Both the position numbers and the translations under genes were made by a program. This document shows positions 44,466 to 58,990 of a stretch of DNA of 64,000 nt, piece by piece. The DNA comes from Hyaloscypha bicolor E. Taxonomy: Eukaryota > Ascomycota > Leotiomycetes > Helotiales > Hyaloscyphaceae. How positions within the stretch are numbered: position 1 is the first letter of the stretch; each line of letters starts with the position of its first letter. Location: contig NW_020194677.1 in assembly GCF_002865645.1 (NCBI RefSeq), positions 62,001 through 126,000 of the forward strand, in the 5' to 3' direction. Below the pieces are notes generated by a model. It worked only from the letters and a program-made list of their open reading frames with translations. It did no database searches and had not been told where the DNA came from.

Positions 44466-47400
44466 GAGATTAAAACTTTATAGTTAAGGTAATATTCTTA
44501 TAAAGTTCTAAGAAATATCTATAAGGCGAATTATTAGCTTAGTAAGTTAGAAGAGAAAAGGGCTATTATAATATCTTAAGCCTAAGGCTAAAATATTAAG
44601 AATATATAAGTATTAATCTTAGTATCTTATATTAATTTCTAATATATCTAGTAACTTGGATATAGGTTAGCTATAAGATATAATTACTAGTATAGTATAT
44701 AGGAATAATAGAAATAAAGGCTAATTATAAAAGAAAAAGAAGTAGAGGAAATAAAATAGGAAATATTATACTAAGATAATATAAATTAGATCTTAGTTAG
44801 AAATAGACTTTAGTATACGGAAATAAAATTATATTATTAATTTATATATTATTTTTAGTTATAGTAAAAGTCGGAATTAAAGTAGCTTTAATCTTAGTAG
44901 TAAAGCTTACTTCTAAGTTTAAAGAGGATATCTAAAATAGGAAATGCCTTTAATTTCAAATAAGATAGTAAATAGAAATCAGAAAGAATTAAAAGGAAAT
45001 CGAAAATGAGAAATTATATAAATAAATTAGAGAAGCCTTTAGAAAAAAGAAAGATTACTAAATAAAGATAATAAGGAGAATTTAGAGAAATCAGGAAAAA
45101 TAGTAGAATTAGAAAAATCGTTTTTGTTATTATTATTTTTATTATATTTATTATTATTATTTTTATTATATTTATTATTATTATTTTTATTATATTTATT
45201 ATTATTATTTTTATTATATTTATTAATAGTATTATTAAATATATCTAATTTAGTAAAATTAAAGGAAAATACTATAGGTATTAAGCTAACGGAATAGAGA
45301 AGAAAGTATAAGTAATAGAAATAAGACTAGAAAAGCTATTACCTTATTACTACTAATACTAAAACTCGAACCTTAATTATATCTATTATTATTAACTAGT
45401 TTCTCTCAAATCCCGGTCCCTAAATTAAAAGATATACTTAAATAGGAAGTTAGCTCTTTAGAAATCTTATTAGTAGAAGTATTAGATATAGAAACTTTAT
45501 AATTAATTATAAAAGAAATTATTAAGATTAATATAGCTAAAAATAAGTATATACTAGTACCGGATTTAAATCTGCTATTTATAAGAGCTTCTAAAGTATT
45601 ATAGTTTTAGGAAAATAATATTTTTATATTCTTAAAATAATATATGAATATATATAAGAACTATTATATTTCTAATAATACTAAAAAAGAAAGAATTATT
45701 TATTATATCTCTCTTATTTATAAGAATTAGATTAAGGCTATATTAGAATACTATATTAATAATTTAGAAGATTATTAGGAAACCAAGTTCTTTAAGGTTT
45801 TATTAAAGGAATTCCGAGAGTATAACTAGGAAATACTTAAAATTAGCTATAACTTTCTTAATTGAATTATTATATAAGCCTAGAATAGAGGGATCTCTTC
45901 TAAGTCTTATATTAATATATTTAATAGAGTATTAAAGAAATTACTAAAAAGAAAAGAAATAAATGAAATTAGTTAGTACCGAGAATTTATAAGAGAATTA
46001 TCTATTTCTATAAAAGATTATATTTTTAAGAATATAAACTTTAAGTCTATAGATATTTCTACTTATAAATATAGTAAGATATATAAGAAGGTAATAATAT
46101 TCTATTAGTATAAAAAGAAGAAATACTATTTTAATATTATTAATAACTCAGATATATCTAGACTTAGATAAGAATACTTGAATATAATAGTTTATAATAT
46201 AGTTCCTAAGCTAGAAAATAATTACTCTTTACTAGTTTCTCTTATTATATTTCTTGAAACTACTATAGATATAAGTAAGAAAAGAACCTAACCTATAACT
46301 AATTATATAAAACTTACTAAAAGTAGTAAATCCAAGAAAGATAATAGAAATAAAAATAATAATATTAATCTAGAATATATCTATATTTCTTAGTTCTATT
46401 ACCTATTAATAAAAGAGCTTATAAACTATAAATATATTTACTAATTTAATAGAAGATAATATAAAGGGCTATTTAAGCTTAAATAAGAAAGTATTTTCTT
46501 TTTCCTTATTAGTAAATACCGGTAGTTTAATTAAATTATTTCCTAAGTCTAAAGAGAAGAATTTAATTATAACTTAAATACTTGACCTAAAAATATTTAG
46601 AGATTAATAGGGGATACTTAGTTTACTAAGCAAGAAAGAGAAAGGGGAACTAGCTAACTGGGATTTATATATAAAAGTAAATAAGTTATATCTAGGGAAT
46701 CTAAATAGCTATTTTATTTTAGAGGAAATTATATTAGAATTACTAATACTTCAGATTCTGGAATTAATAAATAGTATTAAGATTTGGCTATAAATAGTAT
46801 TTCTATTAATATTATAATAGGTTTATTATTAAAAAAAAAGGAAAAAGAGATAGAAATAGCTAAAGAAGTTTTCCGAAAACAAGCCAGAATAGAAGAAAAG
46901 CTATCCTATATAAGAGGCCAGAAAAATAGTACTTTAAAAAGTAATAGATAAGGAAATAGCCTAGCTAAAGATATAGATATTAATAGTTCCGGAAATAAAT
47001 AGAACGAATTAGAAATCTAGTATATTCTTAACTATAATAAATATAGAACTTCTAAGATTAATAATATTCTAATAAGGCTATTAAAGAAAATAACTATTTT
47101 ATTTCTAAAGATTTAGAAAAGAATAAGAATACTTATTAATGCCTTAAAAATACCGGATCTAGTTATTATATTTTAGAACTAATAAATTAAAAATAATACT
47201 TCCTATCTTACTATTTTATAAATAGGAAATACTATTATATTAAGTATAGTTATATATATTAGAAAATTTATAAAGCTAGTAGCTATAGCTTATATAATAG
47301 ATAAAATATTTAAGGAATTAGAAATACTAGCTTAGATACCTAATACTAATAGAATTATTTAATTTAAAGATAATAGTATTAATATTCGAATATTACTGGC

Positions 47401-50400
47401 TTATTAATATATTATATAATCTTTATATTTCTAATTCGTATTTTAAGGACCTTAAGAAAGTATTAAATATAAAGAAATAATTAATACTAGGGCTAAAGTT
47501 AATATTTTCCCTAAAAAGATCTCTAGAAGTATTAGTAAAATAGTATATAATACTATAGATTATTAAATATTTATTATTACTAGGGCTAGATTTGGATTTA
47601 TAGAAATAGTAAAGCTTAGAGCTAAAGTTATAAATAAAATAGAATATAAAGATATATTCTTTCTAGTTAAAAAAGCTCTAAAGATTCCATTTAGTTAATT
47701 ATTCTTAGTAAAGATAAAAATAAATATTATATATAGAAATAATAGTTTATAAAATAAAAGATTTACTAATTCTAAAAATAACTAGAATATCTATACTATT
47801 ATAGTTATTTTATTTTTAAAGAATACCGGAAAGTAAAAGAAAATAATAGTTTAAAAATACTAAGCTTCCAGAATTAAGAAATTAAGTAATACGGAATAGA
47901 AAACTAAAAATAAAAATAAAAAATAGAGCCTAACATTATAACTAGTAATAATATTAGAGGAAATAGAAAGATACTAGGATTTTTTATAAATTCTTTTATT
48001 TTAGGTTTAGAAGTTTAGGAAATTAATAATATTTTTAAAGAAACTAAAGTAAAAAAGGCTCTAATAAGAATATTATTAAAAGTAATTCCGAATATAATAG
48101 AAAAAGAAAGAAAGAGAATATTAATTAAAGATATTTCTAAAAAAGAAATAAAGTAGTATCTTCTAATAATAAAGAAATATATTTCCGAAGCTAAGAAATA
48201 TAGAACCTAAGACTAGAAAAAATTCTAGAATATATAAGAACTTAAAAAAGATATATTAAAATACTAGATAAAAAGGCGCTCTTTATATCTAACTAGAAAG
48301 AAACTAAATAAGAAAGTTATAAATTCCGGAAATTAGATAAAAAGAATACTAGAGAAAATAGCTATAGTATTTAAAGAAAAGAATAATAATTATAGTTTAT
48401 TTCTAGTTATAAAAATATATAAAATAAAGAATAAGAAAATTCGACTAGTAAATACTAATAATAGAACTAGAGAAGGCCCTAGTAAATATCCAAACTAGTT
48501 TAAAAGATCCAAAACTAGAGAATACTTATAGAAATATACTAGAAAATATAAGAACTACTTTTTACTAAGAATATTAGTTATTTCAAGAGATTTATAACTT
48601 ACTTCGAAATATCTTAAATAATTAGATATTAGTAACTGCTCTAGAAAAAGAAACTAGCTATATTCCGAGAATTAATAATTAATTAAAAAGATATAATTAT
48701 ATTTAATTAGAAAGAAATAGGAAAAGTTTATAAGAATATTAGCTTACCTATTCTAATTAAAACTATTAAATATAAAGCCTAATAAGAGAAGAATTTCCTA
48801 TATCTCAAAGCTCTAGTACTAGTAATAATAAAAATACTATTAGAATACTTAGATTATAAAGTTCTTAAGAAATATAATAAACCTTACTAAAATCTATAGT
48901 TCTTAGTTATAAAAAAGATTACTGGAATTTATAAACTAATTAATACTACTATAAAGATAAATTTAGTAACCCTATAAAATACTAACTTATTTCTATTTAC
49001 TAATAAGATCTCAAAGAAATTTACTAGATATACTTATACTTTTCTAATTAATTTCTTTTCTAAATATAATTAACTTATACTAGATATTTATAATAGAGAT
49101 TTAACTATATTTATAATATTTCTAGAGCTATTAAGAATAATTATACTATCTCAGAAAGCTACTAATTCTATTATATAGTTTATATAGGTTATTATAACTA
49201 TTTTAGAGAACTTATTTCTCAAAATTACTATACTATTTATTAATAATATTAGAGTTAAGAGATCTTATATAGACTATAATAGGCAGCTTATTTTATCTGA
49301 AATTCGGCGTTTTATATTTAAATACTTTTAAAACCTGAATATAATCTTAAATAAAGTTAAATAAGCTAGAGCTAGTATTAGAGAAAAATCACAGTTCTAT
49401 TATAATAATATAGTTATTATTGGCTTTATCTATAAAGTATTTAGAAGAAGCCCTTTAAGCTTAGGAATTACTAAGATTTTGAAATAGGAATATTATAATA
49501 GTATAACTAAAGGTAAGGTATTTATTAGAATTATTATTTACTACTATATTTGAATTAAAGGCTTTATAATTATTACTAAATCCATTTACTACTTAATAAA
49601 GAGAGATATAATATAGGACTAAAGTAATAAATAAGTACTAGCTATATAAATTCTTTAAAAAAAGCTTATTACTATTCTAATATTCTATAAGTTATACTAT
49701 AATTCGTTAGAAAATTAAGAAATAATTATATTAGTAATAGATACTAGCCTAGATAAACAGGGCAGAACTCTTAGTTAATATAATAATAAAAAGAAAAAAA
49801 GAGTTATATAATATAAGTCTGAAATCTGAAATAATACTAAACGGAAATATAATATTATTAAGAGAAAATACTAAAGGCTAGTAAAATATCTATAGAAAGT
49901 ATAATTCTGGCTATATAGAGTTTATTTTATTCTTAAACTAAATACTAATATACTTGTTATATAGCTAAATAAAGCGGCTATGGATCTTCCTAAAGCTCTA
50001 ATTATTTACTAGCTAGTATAAATTTAATTATTTGATTTTAAAGTCAAGTATATTAAAGGAACTAAATATATTACTACTAATAGATTATTAAGATACTTAT
50101 AGTAAGAAGGTAATACTAAAGATAATAAGGATATTAATAAATAGTTAGTAATAGAGCTTAATACTATTAGAATAGTATCTATTAGATAGAAGGTTTAGTT
50201 AAAGGAAATAGTTCCGGTTTAGTTATATAATATTATTTTAAAGAATTAGATTCCCAAGATCTTTACTAGATATTTAAATACTAGTATCTAGTTACTAGAG
50301 ATTAATAATTAAAGCCTTACTATATTTGAAAATAAATTAGTAATATTAAGAAATAATAATATCCGGAAGTAATATAATAAAGGCCGTAGTCTTTTATATA

Positions 50401-52000
50401 TAACCTCTAGTAAAGTAATAAATAATAGTACTAACTCTTATACTTTATTTAATAATTTGACTATTTTACTAGATTTCTTAGATAATAGCTATTCCGAATA
50501 ATACTAGAATATTATATAATATTTTATAATATTTTCTAGACCAGAAGAAATATCTAGAGCCGAGTTCCGAAAGTTAAATAAAGAAGCTTTAAATTATAAT
50601 ATAAGAGATTAATTATTTTAGAGAGTTATATCTAAAGTATATCTATTTTAACTTATTATTAATAACTAAGAATAAAGAAAGATTATTATTAAAAAGCTAT
50701 ATAATAAGATTAGATATACTAGAAGAGAGAATATCTTTTATTTAGTAGCTAGCTATTATTACTAGAAAGGTTACTATAACTATATATAGAAGTATATTAA
50801 TATCTATAAAGTCTATTAGTATAAAAGTAAAAGAAGATAAAAAGAAGCTCTATATTTAATAAAAGCCATATCCCTTTTCTATTACCTTAGAATTAATATA
50901 ATTAAACTACTAGACTATAAAGGATATAACTTATTAGTTATTACTAGAGATAACTTTTCAGAATAGATTAAAGCTAGATCTTTAAAGAACCTAACTAGTA
51001 AAAAGATTACTAAGTTTATTTAGAAAGAAATTATTTATAGGTATAGTTTATTTGGGTAATTCAAGGTAAATAGTAGATCGGAATTTAAAGAAGTAGTAAT
51101 TTAAGAACTTAATAAGCTAGAAATTAATAGAATTATTATTTTAGTCTATAATTCTAAAGGAAATAGTATAATTAAAAGAGGATATTAACTAATTATTTAA
51201 GTATTTATTATACTTATAATAAGTAGAAAGAAGCCTTAGGTAGATTTATTACTATATATTCTATTTACTAACCGAGTTACTATATATAAACTAACTAGAT
51301 TTACTTCTTTTTATATAGTCTATAATAGAGAAGCTATATTACTTATAGAAATATACTTTCTAATCTAGAGAATACTTAGATAAAATAAAGTCTATAATAG
51401 AGAAATACTTCTGGAAATATATATAAAGCAAATATAAATAAGAGATAAAGATATTAAAAAATCTAGAATAAAAAAGAATAGATAATACCGAGAGAAAAAA
51501 GAGTAATTTAATATTATTTACTAAATTTATTTAAAAGCTATTTCTAAAAAGAATCTAGTTCTTATATATAATATTAAATTAATGAATTAAGATAAGTCAA
51601 GAAATATAAAGCTACTATACTACTAGCTTGGCCTATATAGAGTAAGGTATATAGATTAACTAAAAGAATATTATATATTAGAAGAGCTTAATAGTATTAT
51701 ATTCTAAAGAATATATACCGGAAATTAATTTAAATAATTTATTAAAAGAAATGAATTCTAGTATTTCTCTAAAAACAAAGTTAATAATAAGTATATATTT
51801 ATAAATAAGTATTTTAAAACAGATATAGAACTAGAAAAGGAAGTAATTATAGAGTATTATAAGCGAAATAGTATTCAGGAAATTAAGAAAGCTATTAGTA
51901 TTATTATATATATTTCAGAATTACTAGAATTAGAAAAAGTAAAGTATATTTTCTTTATAGAAGACTAGAAGAAAGCATTTAATAATAGAAGCTCTTCTTA
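44466..52000 (+). mobile_element. RIP-degraded Ty3/gypsy-type gag-pol
   Basis: Plus-strand translation read through stops shows gag-like sequence at about 45.6-46.1 kb. It then shows a reverse transcriptase region at about 48.8-49.5 kb (segments like KLINTTIKINLVTL, LINFFSKYN, KATNSII, LENLFLKITILFINNI). Integrase follows at about 50.7-51.4 kb (LLVITRDNF, ARSLKNLTSKKITKF, SEFKEVV, YNSKGNSIIKRGY). Many TGG codons have become TAG and CAA has become TAA. The order gag, RT, integrase is gypsy-type. It cannot encode a functional protein. Confidence 0.75.
45126..45225. repeat. 24-bp tandem repeat, about 4 copies
   Basis: Unit TTATTATTATTTTTATTATATTTA spelled four times in succession near the 5' end of the gypsy-type internal region. 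Confidence 0.8.
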
Positions 52001-55000
52001 ATCTAGAATAAAGCTTATTACTTTTAATTCTTTATATATTTTTCATTTTTCTTTTCTAACTATTATTTATAACTTTTAAAGAATATTATTATTAGATTAT
52101 TATTCTGGAAATCAAATAAGCTTTATTATTACTTATTTCTTACTATTATCTAATTATTATTACTAGATAATATTTCTAAAGTGAGATTCTATTACTAGAT
52201 CTTGGGAATTAAATATAAAATATCTCTTTTAGTATAAATATAAATGAGAGATCGAGAGGTTACTTTATAAACTCTTAATTTCAAACTATAGCATTTCCTA
52301 AAAGGTTTTTATAGTATGAATAGTAACTATATTTAGAGATAGTAGAGAAAAGAAAAAGAAAAGGGGCCTTTTATATATATTTTACTAAACTAGAAATCTT
52401 CTAGAAGTTCTACTCGCCTTTTTAATTAGCTATTCTCGCAGCTTATACTAGTCTAAAGCTTAACTATAATATCTATAGATCTCGACTTTAATTTAAACTA
52501 CTATTACAAGTTTACTTATAATATCTAAATAAACTTCTTAATTAGAAGTTATATATAAATAGAATAGCTAAACTAGAAGTTCTATAAAAGGAAAGGAAAT
52601 CTTATTAAACCTAATAGTTATTTCCGAAGAAGTTTAATATTATATAATTCTGGAAATCTCTTAGATATTAGATAAACTAGATCTGCCTATTTAAAGCCTA
52701 TCTTATACTAGAAAACTTATTTTTTCTTTAATATAACTATAATTGCTTTTAAAACTTATACTAAGGCTTAATTAATATATTATATTTTTATTTCTATATA
52801 AAGAGAACTTCTTTTATATAGAACCTATTTCTTAATTAAGATATTGTTTTATTACCAGAAACTAATTACTTCTTTAAAAAGCTAGTATAATTCGCTAATT
52901 CTTATTATTAATTTATTTCTTACTATTAAATATTATCTAAATAATTCCTATATTTTTAATACTAATTTAGAATATCTAATCTTTTTATATTCTATATTAA
53001 TCTTAATATTAACTATTTCAAACTTAATAATAGTATTATAAACCCGATTTATATTATCTTATAGTTCTTGTTTTTATATACTCTAATACCTTTAATATTA
53101 CCTTTACGGATATAGATATTACTTTAAAGTTCTAATTAACTAAATAGTTTTATATTATATAAAGTCGACTTTAGTAAATACTAAATAAATATAATTAGCT
53201 TTTAGAAGAGATATAGATTAGTTTTAGAAAAAGTAATACTTTATTCTAAGTTATTTCTTAATTCTATTATTCTGATTTCTTTTCTATTAATACTTACTTT
53301 ATATTTTTCTAATATTTTTAGTATATTTATATATTTTATCTTTTATATATTTCCTATATTATTTCTCTTCTTTTATATTATTCTTTAAGTTAATAGAGAT
53401 ATCTATATATAAATAGAGGATTAGGGTATATCTATATTATAAAATTTTTATTATTTTCTTCTATATTCTAATATTTTAGATATTATTATTATATTTATAT
53501 TTCTATTATATTACTTTCTTATTTCTCTATTATTACTATTTAGTTTACCCTGCCTTAATTATTTCCTTAATTATATTTTTTTTTTTAGATATATATATTT
53601 ATATTCTTTTCTATAATAGAAGCCTAATTCTATATTTTACTTTCTATAATTATTTCTAATTTATAACTATATTACCTTAAATATATCTAATTATTATATC
53701 TACTTTCCCTATTATATATACTACTATTTTAGTTTTATTTTTTTATTAGAAAGAAAGAAAAACTCGAATATATATAATATTTTTATATAATCTAAAACTA
53801 TTTTAATTTACTTTTTATTTTGAAATATACTTAAAAGAAATTCTTATAATCTCGAGAATCTTTAACTTTATAACCTATAACTATTATACTAATAATACTT
53901 TTATAATCTATTAAGAATAATAAAATGGCTAAAGTATAGATTTCTTAAGCTAGTAAAGTATAGTAGCTAGTTCTTATAAGCCGTAATATTATTAAAAGCT
54001 TATAGATTAATAGTATTAAAGTTCAGAGTATTAAAAGAGTTTGGGTAGTTATAGAAGGCCTACTAATATTAGAAAAGATAGCTATAATTGCCGAATTTAA
54101 TATAAATATTCTAGATAAGCTAAATAGTATATATAATAAGCTCTTAAAATAGAAAGCCTTTATTAGAGACGGAACTAGACTGGAATTAACTAAGAAGAAG
54201 CTAAAGAACTACTAAGTTAATAATAGGGAATTCGAGAATATTATTAAAGGCATTTCTAAGATAGATAAGAGAAGCTTAATAAAATTAAGACTATAGTAAA
54301 TAGTCTTAATACTAAGAGTTAGAATAGAATTATATTATATAGTAAAGCTTTTAGCTAATATATTAATAATATCTATAATAATTTTAGTAAAAATATCTAT
54401 AAGAAGTTATATTCTCTCTTTAAAATAAAAGCTTTAGTATACGAAGCTATTTAGTTAATTAATAAAGCTATTTTAGAGTATATTAAGGATAAGAAGTATT
54501 AGAATACTAGTATATTTATTAAATTAGATATTACTAAGGCATTTAAGTATACTAAAGCTATTTCGGAATCTGGAGAATTAAAGTTTAAGCTACTATTAGC
54601 TAATAATCTTAAAGCTAGATAATATACTTTTAATACTTCCGGAATTCTAATTAAGAGAGTTTATAGTAATAAGCCTTTTCCTGCTTTCCGAAATAAGCCT
54701 AAAGAATAGGCCTCTATTATAATTTCAGTTTTAACTTAATCGGATCTAGCTAATAAAAATAGAACTAATTTAATATAGCCTAGTAAGAAAACTGCTAGTA
54801 AGACTAGTAGAACTAGTATAACTAGATAAGAAAAATCTGGTAAGAAAGAAAAGTAAGCTAAGTCTAAGACTTCTAAAAAATAGCGAAAATCTGAGTACTA
54901 GTTTAAGTATAAGGCTAGTAAAGTTAAGAAGAATAAAAAGGAAAGCAAGGAGGAACTCTCTACTTTAAAGAAAAAGATATTATCTAGAAAGACTCCTATA

Positions 55001-56670
55001 TCTATATCTAGAACTAAGAAGCAGAAAACTAAGGGTATTAAATCCGGAGAATTTAATAAAGATATTTAGTATACCTATAAGATATTAGCTAAATAAAAGC
55101 TAATACTTGCTCGGTAGAATAAGTATATCTTTAAGGAAATATATAGTAGTATTTTGGGACCTATTTATAAGCGAGAATACTATAAAGTTAATAATGGATT
55201 TCTTAAAGCTCTCTATATAGAATATATCTAGTAGCTTACTAATATTCTCTCTATTAATATATAAGATATTAAGGATATTCTAAAGCTAGTTACTAAGATC
55301 TATATAGTTACTAAAGGCAAGAAGTATATATCTATTACTTAAATAAATAAGAAGATATAGGATTTCTTTTTTAAGATCTAGAAAATTAAATAATATAGAT
55401 ATAAGTACCATATTTCTAATTAATTCTGCCCAAATCTATAGTTCTAATTTAATACTATAGTTTCTATTTCTGAGTCTAGTACTATTAATCTAGATATAAA
55501 TAGTTATATTTATAAGAAGAATTACTTAAAATAGATTAAGAAGTTTAGTATTTAAGAGCTTTTAATAAAGGAGATAGATATACTATAGTTCTATTTCTAA
55601 AAAAAATAATATATTAATATATAGAGATCTTAGTAATAGCTACTTTATTTTAGCCTCTTAACTTTTAATAGCAGATCTAATAATATAACTCGAATTTTAT
55701 AAGGTATTAAATAAGTACCTTATTTATCTAGTTACTTATTTTTAGCTAGCCAGATATTTTATATCTGGAAACATTAATTATAATTAGTATAAAGGCAATA
55801 CTGAGGATCTAGCTACTACTAAAGCTTTAAGTAGTGAATTTTACTTTAGTAAAAAGTATTAGAATATTAGCTATATTTTCCTTATAAACTATAAGAAGGC
55901 TATTACTTTTAGTAAGAAGTTCTTTAAAAATATTAATTACTCCTTTATTTTTAATAAATTTGAGCCGGAAGTAGCTAAGGAATTAGGTAAGTATTTACTA
56001 AAGGTAGTAAAAGAAAAGACTTCGAATATAGTCTATTTAACTAGATAAATAAATACCTTTAGCTAGGTAATCTATAAGTCTGGAATTATAGAAAAGTATT
56101 AATTCTCGGATAATATATAAATTAAAGAATAGCTTAATAATAATTTGCTATTTAATAGGCCTTTTATTATAGTTCTAATAAGTCTAGTTACTATTAAGGA
56201 TAGAATATACGAAAATGAAATCTTTTATAAGGTTATTAAAGCCTCTTATCTAGAGCTTTCCTCTTTTATTAAAAGTTAATTTAAGAATACTATAAATAAT
56301 ACGAAATTTAAAAAAGCTATTTATTTAGAGTATATTAGTATAATTTATAATATAATTCGCTATAATAAGTCTTTTTATTACCTAGTAATAAAGACAGAAA
56401 TTAAGTAATAATTAAAGGCAAATACTAATTAATATAGAGAACTATATCGGATTTAGTATAAAAATATAGCTAAGCAGATTCGGATTACTTTTAAGCAGGT
56501 TTGGGAGTATGAAATAAAACTATTTAAGGGTAATAAGTTTTATTTTAGGTATATAAAAAAGAAATTAGATTAACTAATAAAAGAGAATCCTGAATATTTC
56601 GTTATTTCGGATTCTAAATAGGGATTTTCTATTATTTTTAGTATTTAGTAAATAAGTACAAATAAATAGA
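52001..56670. other. Degraded region inside the gypsy-type element with an unassigned fossil frame
   Basis: 52.0-53.8 kb has no readable homology. On the plus strand at about 53.9-56.6 kb a continuous protein-like pattern survives if stops are read through. It includes a Lys/Ser-rich section near 54.85-55.05 kb (KKSGKKEK, KKQRKSEY) and segments such as FEPEVAKELGKYLLKVVKEK near 55.96 kb. I do not recognise it. It may be an extra ORF of a large element or another nested insertion. Confidence 0.4.
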
Positions 56671-56671
56671 G

Positions 56672-56985
56672 AGTCGGATATAATATAGCAGGCTATACTT
56701 ATTAAAAATTATATTATTTTGGCGATTTTAAGGTTTAGATTATATAGTAAAGGCTATAGCCTTTTATATATAACTTGGGGAAATTATATAAGAAAGCTAG
56801 TTTTTCTATAATTCTAGAGAATAATCTTTTATAAGTATTTAATTAATTAAGCTTTTATATACTATATACTATTTATACTTTACTATTTATGCTTTTAATT
56901 TATTATTTTGCTATTAAATTATGTTTTATACTCTAGTATACTTTATATGAGTTTTTGTCTTATTATAGTTTCCTTCTTATAATAT
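56672..56985 (+). repeat. Right LTR of the gypsy-type element
   Basis: Same orientation and about the same length as 44130-44465, differing mainly by A/G and C/T transitions. The pair defines an element of about 12.85 kb. Confidence 0.7.
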
Positions 56986-57292
56986 ATATTAAGAGAGCTA
57001 ATTATTATAAAAGTAATCTTATACTAGTTTCTTTAATATAATAGAGAAAGCTCTTACTAATACCTTTTATAAAAGCTCTATATATTAGTAAATATTAAGG
57101 AAAATAGTAAGCTTTTAGTTAAAACTACTATTAATTCTATTATACTTTTATATCTTAATATATATCTTTACTATTTCTCTAATTAGCTTTATAATAAAAG
57201 AGCTATTTAAAGGGCTATTTAAAGGTAATAGAAATAGTAAAAAATTATTAGTTTTAGCTTTCTATAATCCGGTACTAATAGAAGTAATTATA

Positions 57293-57503
57293 GATAATAA
57301 AGAAATAATAGATAATAAAGAAATAATAGATAATAAAGAAATAATAGATAATAAAGAAATAATAGATAATAAAGAAATAATAGATAATAAGAAATAATAG
57401 ATAATAAAGAAATAATAGATAATAAAGAAATAATAGATAATAAAGAAATAATAGATAATAAAGAAATAATAGATAATAAAGAAATAATAGATAATAAAGA
57501 AAA
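57293..57503. repeat. 18-bp tandem repeat, about 11 copies
   Basis: Unit AGATAATAAAGAAATAAT repeated with near identity; one copy near 57385 lacks two bases. Copies are more alike than expected for heavily mutated DNA, so the array expanded after RIP. Confidence 0.85.
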
Positions 57504-58079
57504 ATAGAATTATAAGTAATAATCGGTTTAATATATTAATTTCTTATAATACTATTATTTAGAAATATATATAATAAGGTAATAGAGCCTGCTTTAAGGT
57601 CTTATCTAATAGTAATAATATTATTAATAGTTCAGATATATTATTTTCTTTCTAAATAGTATTAATTAAGAATTATATAATAATAAAGTAACTATAGTTA
57701 TATTTAATATAAATACTACTATATTATAAAGTAGCTTATAATTAGTATAGTTTATATTAATCTAGTTAATTAAATGTCTTAAAGTCGAAATTACTAAAAA
57801 TTTTCTTAAATAATTTCCAGAAGTCTTTATTAATTAATTTCTCTATCTTATATTAAAATATTCTAGTATTAAAGTAATTCAGGAATTCCTTATAATTAGA
57901 GCTAGCCAGGTTAATACCGTTCTTCTATTTCTTTATCTGCTTATATCTATTCTATAGATTCGCTATCTCGAACTCTTAGGGCTAAGCCTTTCCCGGTATA
58001 TATATATATTCGAGGCAGAAGGGGTTCGAGGGAGGGGTAGTTTGTAGTAGGTTTATAGAAAGGGTTCAGTAGTAAAAAT

Positions 58080-58205
58080 ATCCGGATACCCAGATGCCTG
58101 GTTCAGATATCCGGTTCAGATATCTAATTAAGATATCAGATACCTGGTTTAGATATCTGGTTAAGATGCCAGATATCTAGTTCAGATATCAGATATCCCA
58201 GATAC
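58080..58205. repeat. Degenerate AGATATC-rich minisatellite
   Basis: Irregular repeats around GGTTCAGATATC, AGATATCAGATA and GATACCTGG. The period is variable. GC content is higher than the surroundings. Confidence 0.55.
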
Positions 58206-58693
58206 CTAAAGATATTAAGGGTATTAAAGTAAATATTTCGCTCTTAAATATTTTATTTATAATAAGAAATTTAGAAAATAAAATATTATAATTCCGGGAG
58301 AATCTAAAGCTCGAAAGGCTCGATTTAATAATAAAATCGAAGTTGCAGTTAAAGAGTTTTAAAGGTATATATAGGATATATATTCCGGAAAAAGAGTTCT
58401 ATAAATACAGGTATTATATAAATAGAAAAGATGATTTCTAAGAAGGTAGTTTTAGGGCCAAAAAAAGTTGGTTTTAAAGAATAATAGAAGTTAAATAAAT
58501 AGATAGTTAAATAGTTAACTATTTATTAATTAGTAAGAACTAGAGTTTTCTCTTTTAGGCTATTAAATACTTTTTTATAGAATTAATAAATAATTCCTTC
58601 CTTTAATATAGCTAGATTAATATTATTAAGGGCTATTAGATGCCTCTTTTAGTATAACTATTTTGTCTCTAATCTATAAGTACTAACTAATTA

Positions 58694-58990
58694 ATATTAG
58701 TTTATTAGTAATATATAACACTATTATATAATTATAAAATACTATTTATATAAGATTAGTAAGTTATTATTTAGAAGTAAAAATCGTAGTATTATAATAT
58801 TAATATATAATTTCTAAATTTACTAAGCCTAATAGGAACTAGCTACTAGTTAAGTTACTTATAAAATATAAAATTATATAATTATATCCTATATTTCATA
58901 TCTTATTACCTATATTCTATTATCTATATCCTATATTTCGAGTTCTATAATTATATATATAACTTCTAAAGAAATAGCTATACTAATAAG
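58694..58990. repeat. LTR-like direct repeat, right copy of the outer element
   Basis: Partner of 38902-39333 in the same orientation, without the roughly 130-bp insert. Confidence 0.6.

Larger units (their letters stand above)
56986..58693 (-). mobile_element. Probable gag-side remainder of the copia-type element, with satellite
   Basis: Minus-strand read-through near 57.5-57.95 kb gives gag-like text (NYKEFLNYFNT, ISELLIILLLL). Together with 39.3-44.1 kb it would make one copia-type element split by the gypsy insertion. Contains the 18-bp array at 57.3 kb and a degenerate AGATATC-rich minisatellite at about 58080-58205. Confidence 0.4.

Noticed and set aside
57293..57503. Regular spacing suggestive of a CRISPR-like array
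   Set aside because: Units are contiguous with no unique spacers; a simple tandem repeat in a eukaryote.
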